A stretch of 35,582 bases of DNA from contig JAKBBU010000019.1 of NCBI GenBank assembly GCA_021808365.1, positions 1-35,582 on the forward strand. Reading direction: 5' to 3'. Numbering within the stretch: the stretch's first letter is position 1; every line of letters begins with the position of its first letter. The translations under genes were made by a program, and so were the position numbers. Under the pieces are notes generated by a model. That model worked only from the letters and a program-made list of their open reading frames with translations. It was not told the DNA's origin and made no database searches. Shown here in pieces: positions 30,673-35,582 of this stretch. The DNA is from Pseudomonadota bacterium. Lineage in GTDB: Bacteria > Pseudomonadota > Gammaproteobacteria > JAKBBU01.

Positions 30673-31840
30673 TGCACGGGGGCATTTTGGTCGCTATGGC
30701 GGACGATTTGTAGCAGAGACTTTGATGCAACCACTGGCCGACTTAACAGCGACCTATGAACGGTGTGCTCATGATCCTGCTTTTCTTGAAGAATTAAACA
30801 ATGATCTGCATGATTTTGTGGGCAGGCCCTCACCGCTTTATTTTGCAAAGCGTTGGACGGCACATTTTGGTGGTGCGCGTATTTATTTAAAGCGCGAAGA
30901 TTTAAATCACACCGGTGCACATAAAATTAATAATGCAGTTGGTCAAGCACTTGTAGCGAAATACATGGGCAAGACAAGAATTATTGCTGAAACAGGTGCG
31001 GGGCAACACGGTGTTGCAACCGCCACCGTTGCAGCCCGTATGGGCCTGGAATGCGTCATCTACATGGGTGTAGAAGATATGCGGCGCCAAGCGAGCAATG
31101 TGCAGCGTATGGAATTACTCGGTGCGCGCGTAGTTGGAGTGAGTTCAGGTACGAAAACGTTAAAAGATGCGCTCAATGAAGCGATGCGTGATTGGGTGAC
31201 GAATATTGAAAATACGTTTTATATTATTGGAACAGCCGCAGGCCCTCATCCTTATCCCATGATGGTGCGTGATTTTCAAGCGGTGATTGGTCGTGAGGCG
31301 AGGGAACAAATTCTCGAAAAAGAAGGGCGTTTGCCCGATGCTTTAATTGCTTGCATTGGTGGTGGTTCAAATGCGATCGGCCTATTTCATCCCTTTATTC
31401 ATGATCACGATGTTGCCTTGTATGGTGTAGAAGCCGCCGGTCGTGGTCTTGAAACAGGTGAACATGCCGCATCGTTAGTTGCAGGAAAACCCGGCGTATT
31501 GCATGGTAATCGAACGTATTTACTCAGCGATGATGATGGCCAAATTTTAGGGACGCATTCTATTTCAGCCGGTTTGGATTATCCAGGCGTAGGTCCTGAA
31601 CATGCTTGGCTTAAAGACACGGGTCGCGCACATTATGTGACGATTACCGATGATGAAGCCTTAAAAGCCTTTCATGATTTGACACGTTTGGAAGGTATTA
31701 TTCCAGCGCTTGAATCGAGCCATGCACTGGCGTATGCTACTAAACTGGCGCCCACGATGCGTGCTGATCAAGTCATCGTGCTTGGGCTTTCCGGGCGTGG
31801 TGATAAAGATATGGCGACTGTGTTTGAGGCGAATGAGTAA
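30656..31840 (+). CDS. trpB: Tryptophan synthase beta subunit
   Basis: PLP enzyme that joins indole and serine to form tryptophan, 394 residues. The PLP lysine is K90 in [29 protein letters not shown] forms the substrate loop, and [10 protein letters not shown] the phosphate-binding loop. GTG start at 30656 with AGAGG six bases upstream, overlapping trpF. In most relatives trpA follows directly; here the next gene is an unrelated acidic protein, so the alpha subunit is encoded elsewhere or missing. The sequence resembles the normal TrpB1 type. Confidence 0.96.
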   Translation: MQNLPDARGHFGRYGGRFVAETLMQPLADLTATYERCAHDPAFLEELNNDLHDFVGRPSPLYFAKRWTAHFGGARIYLKREDLNHTGAHKINNAVGQALVAKYMGKTRIIAETGAGQHGVATATVAARMGLECVIYMGVEDMRRQASNVQRMELLGARVVGVSSGTKTLKDALNEAMRDWVTNIENTFYIIGTAAGPHPYPMMVRDFQAVIGREAREQILEKEGRLPDALIACIGGGSNAIGLFHPFIHDHDVALYGVEAAGRGLETGEHAASLVAGKPGVLHGNRTYLLSDDDGQILGTHSISAGLDYPGVGPEHAWLKDTGRAHYVTITDDEALKAFHDLTRLEGIIPALESSHALAYATKLAPTMRADQVIVLGLSGRGDKDMATVFEANE

Positions 31841-31854
31841 GCTCATGTTGAGCT
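31840..31854. other. Small hairpin after trpB
   Basis: AGCTCA, TGT, TGAGCT forms a 6-bp stem that begins at the last base of the trpB stop codon. A T-rich stretch (TTTTTA) comes only after about ten bases. A weak terminator is possible but not convincing. Confidence 0.3.
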
Positions 31855-31880
31855 AGGATAATAATTTTTAAGGGGGTTTT

Positions 31881-32696
31881 ATGGGAAAGAGAGCTAAACA
31901 TGAGTATGGTGATGCAGAGTTAGACGAGTTAGACGAGTTAGACGAGTTAAACGAGTTAGGTGGTAACTTAAAATTTTTATTAAGTAAAATTGATACGTCT
32001 CCGTCTCCCGAGGCAGAAGGACTGGATCCTTTCTTTTTCGATGAGGTTCAACTTACTTATGTAAATAATGTTGCAACGTGGGTTAAAGCAAACGAAAAAA
32101 ATATAACAAATATTTTAAGAAAAATTAATTTTTCTAATCAAGAACAACAAAAATTACTGAAAATTTTGATTCGAGAAAACTTATTAGATAATTTCATAAG
32201 TTCTAACAGTTATATAGCTAGCAGTATTTATGCTTCTATTTTCCTTGATGTATCAAAGAGTAAAGTCATACAAGAAAACGAAAAAATAAAGTTTGTGAGG
32301 TTTTTTAATCTCAGCCTTTCATATATAGGTTATCTTGATGAGGGCAGCGTTGCCCAAGTGAAAGAGGGTATCGCTCGCTTTGAAATTTTAGGCTATCAAG
32401 AAATAGAAAAAGTACTGAGAGAAATTTCATCATTTTTTGATGATGATGAGGAGACGGACGACGAGAAACACGCCGATATAGATGACCTGTTCATGCGCAG
32501 CCTTAATTCTAATTTCGAAACACTCTCCGTTAGTTCTAGTTCTGCTCCACGTTCAATATATAAAAATAAACTTACTGTGAGTGAACATATTGGAGGGGGG
32601 GATAGAGCACCATCTATTGGAGCGGAGGAAATACCGCCATCAAAGCATTGTGATGAGTCTGAGATTCAAATCAAGGTTAGATTGGGGCGAGGTTGA
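31881..32696 (+). CDS. Acidic protein of unknown function with ELD repeats
   Basis: I do not recognise this 271-residue protein. Near the N-terminus it has five tandem three-residue units (three ELD, then ELN and ELG) from a 9-base DNA repeat. Residues 55-195 look mostly helical and soluble. An acidic run (FFDDDEETDDEKHADIDD) lies near residue 185-205, and the C-terminal 60 residues are polar and low in structure. No signal peptide or membrane segment is seen. AGGGGG precedes the ATG by about five bases. Its base composition is more AT-rich than trpB and carB, which suggests separate origin. It occupies the place where trpA would be expected. A secreted effector is one possibility, without direct evidence. 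Confidence 0.7.
   Translation: MGKRAKHEYGDAELDELDELDELNELGGNLKFLLSKIDTSPSPEAEGLDPFFFDEVQLTYVNNVATWVKANEKNITNILRKINFSNQEQQKLLKILIRENLLDNFISSNSYIASSIYASIFLDVSKSKVIQENEKIKFVRFFNLSLSYIGYLDEGSVAQVKEGIARFEILGYQEIEKVLREISSFFDDDEETDDEKHADIDDLFMRSLNSNFETLSVSSSSAPRSIYKNKLTVSEHIGGGDRAPSIGAEEIPPSKHCDESEIQIKVRLGRG
31917..31961. repeat. Five 9-base tandem repeats inside a gene
   Basis: The unit GAGTTAGAC occurs three times exactly, then as GAGTTAAAC and GAGTTAGGT. Because the unit is nine bases long, gain or loss of copies keeps the frame and changes only the number of Glu-Leu-Asp triplets. Confidence 0.9.
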
Positions 32697-32731
32697 CGTC
32701 AGTATTTGTGGATTTTATAGAAAGGGAAAAA

Positions 32732-33418
32732 ATGGATATTTTATGCATTACGCATGCTGAATTTGAAACAGCAGGTATCATTGAAACTTGGGCGCAAGAT
32801 GCCGGCCATGATTTTGTGAACCATAGACCGTATTGTGGCGAATCATTACCCACTGCCGATCATTTTGATATGTTGATCATCATGGGCGGCCCTCAAAGTC
32901 CTCTTAAATTGGATGAATTTCCTTATTTAGCGGATGAAATGAAATTAATTAAAGAGGCGATCGCTGCGCACAAAAAAGTAATCGGCTTTTGTTTAGGCGC
33001 GCAATTAATTGGTGAAGCATTAGGCGCAAAAACTGAACGTAGTCCCGAAAAAGAAATTGGCGTGTATCCCATTACATTGACCGATGAAGCGCAACATGAT
33101 CACTTGTTGGAAGGATTACCGAAAGAGCTTCCTGTGATTCATTGGCATAATGATATGCCAGGCCTGACGAGCGATTCAATATTATTGGCGTTCAGTGCAG
33201 GTTGTCCCCGCCAAATCATTCGTTACAAACCCTTGGTGTATGGTTTTCAGTGCCATTTGGAAATTACATTACCGGGTATGAAGGATTTAATTGATCATGT
33301 ACCAGGGGATTTAAAAACCTCAAAATACACGCAGACCAAGGATGAATTGATAGCGCAAGATTATGCCTCGATTAATCACACTATGATTGAAATTTTAAAT
33401 CGCTTTGTGGGGTTGTAG
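32732..33418 (+). CDS. Class I glutamine amidotransferase-like protein
   Basis: Stand-alone class I glutamine amidotransferase domain of 228 residues, resembling the glutaminase part of GMP synthase. The catalytic triad is visible: C87 in GFCLGAQLIGEALGA, and H175 with E177 in FQCHLE. MGGPQSP near residue 51 forms the oxyanion region. The ATG at 32732 has AAGGG about six bases upstream; the frame is open back to 32693, overlapping the previous gene by four bases, but those residues do not fit the family. No acceptor synthetase domain is attached, so the substrate is unknown. Confidence 0.88.
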   Translation: MDILCITHAEFETAGIIETWAQDAGHDFVNHRPYCGESLPTADHFDMLIIMGGPQSPLKLDEFPYLADEMKLIKEAIAAHKKVIGFCLGAQLIGEALGAKTERSPEKEIGVYPITLTDEAQHDHLLEGLPKELPVIHWHNDMPGLTSDSILLAFSAGCPRQIIRYKPLVYGFQCHLEITLPGMKDLIDHVPGDLKTSKYTQTKDELIAQDYASINHTMIEILNRFVGL

Positions 33419-33435
33419 GGACTTAATAAATCAAA

Positions 33436-33471
33436 AATGTTGGGTCAGTGCATAGCACATAACCCAACATT
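33436..33471. repeat. Palindrome related to the GTTGGGTTA family
   Basis: Arms AATGTTGGGT and ACCCAACATT with an inner GTGC/GCAC stem around ATA. The arm ends resemble the repeats at 149-194 and 29453-29495, but the centre is different and shorter. It lies 17 bases after the amidotransferase stop and 40 bases before the next gene, so it could act as a transcript-end hairpin. Confidence 0.7.
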
Positions 33472-33510
33472 CTGCATATTTTTTGAAACTTTATTTCCGG
33501 AGAAATACTG

Positions 33511-34080
33511 ATGACTGAAAACACTCGATTTTATTCAAAATCTTATAATATGTCAGATGAATTAAAAGCTTTTTTTACAGAGGTTACCAACAATTCAAAA
33601 TTACAAAAACAGTTATATGTCACAGAAAAGCTGCCAGATGTTGCAAAAATTGCTAACCAGCTAGGTTTTAATGTAAAAGCCGCTGAAATACTTCAGACCC
33701 AAGCCGGGCGAGTTTTGGCAATCCTAGAAGAACAATCTGATGACGTTCAAAATTTAATATCAAGTATAAAGCCTAAAACTGGAGCGCAATGGGGCCGCGG
33801 AGGCGGTGGTTATTTAGATAGGCCTGGATATTGGTTAATTAAACTAGCAACACAAAATACTCGCACAGAAATTGAAAAAGAGATAAATAATTTTTTGACT
33901 AAAGCAGAGCAAAATGAGGAACTAAAGAATAAATTGCTCAATGCTAAAACCTTTAATGATGTAGCTCAACTTTTTCAGTCATGTGGTTTCAATATCAAAG
34001 CGACTGATTTGTTGTCGTACCAGGCACAAAAAATATTAGAGTTGACTGAAGTTGAAGCAGACAAAGTGGCTGATCATTAA
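33511..34080 (+). CDS. Protein with two Nif11-like domains
   Basis: Protein of 189 residues. Residues 17-79 and 124-186 align to each other without gaps, sharing the pattern F-T, N-x(2)-L, L, DVA, GFN-x-KA, L, QA. Both match the Nif11-like pattern (leader domain of some ribosomally made peptides). Between them is a segment unlike either, containing KTGAQWGRGGGGYLDRPGYW at residues 89-108. No Cys lies in that segment; the only Cys is in the second domain. GGAG lies eight bases before the ATG; an ATG at codon 14 lacks a site. No modification enzyme or peptide exporter is adjacent. The function is unknown; Nif11 assignment is from pattern only. Confidence 0.72.
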   Translation: MTENTRFYSKSYNMSDELKAFFTEVTNNSKLQKQLYVTEKLPDVAKIANQLGFNVKAAEILQTQAGRVLAILEEQSDDVQNLISSIKPKTGAQWGRGGGGYLDRPGYWLIKLATQNTRTEIEKEINNFLTKAEQNEELKNKLLNAKTFNDVAQLFQSCGFNIKATDLLSYQAQKILELTEVEADKVADH

Positions 34081-34151
34081 AATGAAAAAATCCTTATACG
34101 GGCCTGCGGCATGGTACTGGGATAACACTAGGGTGGCAAATCTGGCCATTT

Positions 34152-34189
34152 TGGAGTATACTCCATAACAGCCATGGCTGTTATGGAGT
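34152..34189. promoter_or_regulatory. Overlapping perfect palindromes before the ATPase gene
   Basis: A 14-base perfect palindrome at 34152-34165 (TGGAGTATACTCCA) shares its right half with a 30-base perfect palindrome at 34160-34189. The larger one can fold as a 13-bp stem with a CATG loop. Its right arm ends in GGAG (34185-34188), the ribosome binding site eight bases before the ATG at 34197. Binding of a dimeric regulator, or hiding of the site in an mRNA hairpin, could control the gene. Confidence 0.75.
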
Positions 34190-34196
34190 TCATTGA

Positions 34197-35336
34197 ATGC
34201 AGCGCTATTTATATCCTTTTATTATCAAAGACTTAGAAAAAAAGATGGTTTTTATTGGTGGTGCCCGCCAAGTGGGAAAAACCACCTTAAGCCGCGCCTT
34301 GTTTGATCATTATCCAACGCCCTGCGAGTATTTCAATTGGGATGCGGATGAAGATCGCCAAGCAATTTTAAAGAAGCAATGGATGGCTCAAACACCCTTA
34401 GTGGTTTTTGATGAATTGCATAAATACCGCCGTTGGAAGTCATGGATCAAGGGCGTTTATGATATAAAGCCGCTCGATCAACAATATCTTGTGACAGGAT
34501 CAGCACGTTTGGATGTATACCGGCAGGGCGGGGATTCATTGCTTGGGCGCTATCATTATTGGCGTTTGCATCCCTTTTCACTGGATGAAATTCCACATGG
34601 GATGATACCTAAAGAAGCGTATCGACGTTTACTGACTTTAGGTGGATTTCCTGAACCTTTTTTATCGAATGATGAGCGCGAAGCTCGACGTTGGCGACGT
34701 GAGCGTTTTGATCGTGTTTTACAAGAAGATTTGCGTGATTTAGAAAATATTCGCAATATCCAAGTTTTACAGCTTTTTGTTCAATCCTTACGTGAGCGTG
34801 TTGGTGGTTTAATTACGTATTCAAATTTAGCGGAAGATTTACAAATTTCACCGAAAACTGTGAAGTCGTGGCTTGGCGTATTAGAGCGTATGTATTTAGG
34901 TTTTTCAATTTATCCATTAACAACTCGGATCCCACGCGCGATTCAAAAGCCACCTAAATTTTATTTTTATGATAATGCTGATACTGCCGATGATCCAGGT
35001 ATGCGTTTAGAAAATCTAGTTGCGACAACCTTGTTAAAGCGACTACATTTTTTAGAAGATTATTATGGTTATCGCTGTCAATTGCATTATATTCGCGACA
35101 AAGAAGGGCGAGAAGTTGATTTTGCCACGGTGATTGATGGGCGCGTTGTGGATTTAATTGAAGTAAAAAATACAGATAATACTATTTCAAAAAGCTTGGA
35201 ATATTATGCCTCGCGTTTGAAACCTGAACGTGTAATTCAGCTTGTTGGAAATTTAGAACGGCCCTATGATAAAAATGGGGTGCATGTTCGTCACCCCATT
35301 GATTTTTTTAAAACGCCGCCTTGGGAGTCAATTTGA
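34197..35336 (+). CDS. AAA+ ATPase with DUF4143-type C-terminus
   Basis: ATPase of 379 residues. The Walker A motif is GARQVGKT at 22-29 (K28); Walker B is LVVFDE with D72 and E73; TGSAR at 100-104 fits sensor 1. A winged-helix-like part (TYSNLAEDLQISPKTVKSWLGVLERMYL) is around 207-235. The C-terminal DUF4143-type region has a PD-(D/E)xK-like pattern: D308 (REVDFA), E322 and K324 (IEVK). The role of this common family is not established. The start codon lies just after a large palindrome whose arm holds the ribosome binding site. No partner gene is apparent. Confidence 0.9.
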   Translation: MQRYLYPFIIKDLEKKMVFIGGARQVGKTTLSRALFDHYPTPCEYFNWDADEDRQAILKKQWMAQTPLVVFDELHKYRRWKSWIKGVYDIKPLDQQYLVTGSARLDVYRQGGDSLLGRYHYWRLHPFSLDEIPHGMIPKEAYRRLLTLGGFPEPFLSNDEREARRWRRERFDRVLQEDLRDLENIRNIQVLQLFVQSLRERVGGLITYSNLAEDLQISPKTVKSWLGVLERMYLGFSIYPLTTRIPRAIQKPPKFYFYDNADTADDPGMRLENLVATTLLKRLHFLEDYYGYRCQLHYIRDKEGREVDFATVIDGRVVDLIEVKNTDNTISKSLEYYASRLKPERVIQLVGNLERPYDKNGVHVRHPIDFFKTPPWESI

Positions 35337-35343
35337 AACCCAA

Positions 35344-35499
35344 TTAAAGCCCTTCCTCACCGATATTTAAACGAGGACCACCAAAAGGTGCAGGCTTTTG
35401 CTGATTTCCTGCTTCTGGTTTTGCAGAATGTGCAAAGAAACGGAAGAAATCGACGATTTTTCCAAGGAAGGAGTTTTTATTAACTCCTGACTTCCGCAT
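35344..35499 (-). CDS. Possible small protein, 51 residues
   Basis: A short minus-strand frame from an ATG at 35499. The sequence looks protein-like: a basic start, an amphipathic stretch (FLGKIVDFFRFFAHSAKP), then a Pro/Gly-rich tail ending PFGGPRLNIGEEGL. An in-frame TAA lies one codon before the ATG, so it is not the end of a longer uninterrupted gene. I see no ribosome binding site. A TATAAT (minus strand, 35536-35541) lies about 37 bases upstream, without a clear -35. It is convergent with the ATPase gene, seven bases from its stop. No family is recognised. Confidence 0.45.
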   Translation of the reverse strand: MRKSGVNKNSFLGKIVDFFRFFAHSAKPEAGNQQKPAPFGGPRLNIGEEGL

Positions 35500-35511
35500 T
35501 TTTTAGCGGAG

Positions 35512-35527
35512 GCGAGTTGTAACTCGC
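35512..35527. terminator. Hairpin followed by T-rich tract
   Basis: GCGAGTT, GT, AACTCGC: a 7-bp stem followed on the plus strand by a T-rich tract (35528-35552). It could end plus-strand transcription from the ATPase gene, though it is 175 bases beyond that stop. On the minus strand it would lie in the leader of the small frame. Confidence 0.4.
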
Positions 35528-35582
35528 TGTATTTTATTATATTTTTTTATTTAGTCACTACATTATTTGAAGGTTAGGCAAA

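Overview
The window looks like the chromosome of a gammaproteobacterium with moderate GC. The gene styles (NuoA, NuoG without the extra N7 cysteines, GreA, LigA, CarB) and the odd accessory genes suggest a Legionellales/Coxiella-like lineage. That placement is inferred from protein character; no rRNA or tRNA gene is visible to confirm it.

Region 1 (about 1-15208, + strand) is a complete 14-gene nuoA-N operon for respiratory complex I. nuoA to nuoH are tightly overlapped. From nuoH to nuoK the operon is interrupted by palindromic repeats: 8331-8391, a 133-base MITE-like element at 8967-9099, and two hairpins at 9821-9878. nuoK to nuoN are again closely packed.

Region 2 (about 15212-19338) is accessory. 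It holds a YefM/YoeB toxin-antitoxin pair with a promoter/operator, two GCGGGAA hairpins, a Pro/Ala/Met-rich lipoprotein, an Nramp-family transporter with altered metal-site motifs behind a Fur-box-like site, and a cytochrome b561 gene paired with a CBS-domain gene.

Region 3 (about 19510-31840) is mostly housekeeping: lpdA, rimI (apparently starting at ATT), a zinc-free quinone oxidoreductase, ligA and hemB (head to head with about 26 bases between starts), an orphan HigA-type regulator with its own promoter and operator, carB without carA, and an overlapping greA-trpF-trpB cluster that lacks trpA.

Region 4 (about 31881-35582) is the least ordinary. It contains an acidic protein of unknown function with a 9-base in-frame tandem repeat, a class I glutamine amidotransferase-like protein, a protein built of two Nif11-like domains around a Gly/Trp/Tyr-rich segment, and an AAA+ ATPase with a DUF4143-type nuclease-like C-terminus. 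The ATPase start is preceded by a perfect 30-base palindrome that contains its ribosome binding site. A possible 51-residue minus-strand gene closes the window.

The best candidates for something undescribed are the double-Nif11 protein, the palindrome that may control the ATPase, the repeat-bearing acidic protein in the place where trpA would be expected, and the non-classical Nramp transporter. No CRISPR array, transposase gene, rRNA or tRNA was recognised.
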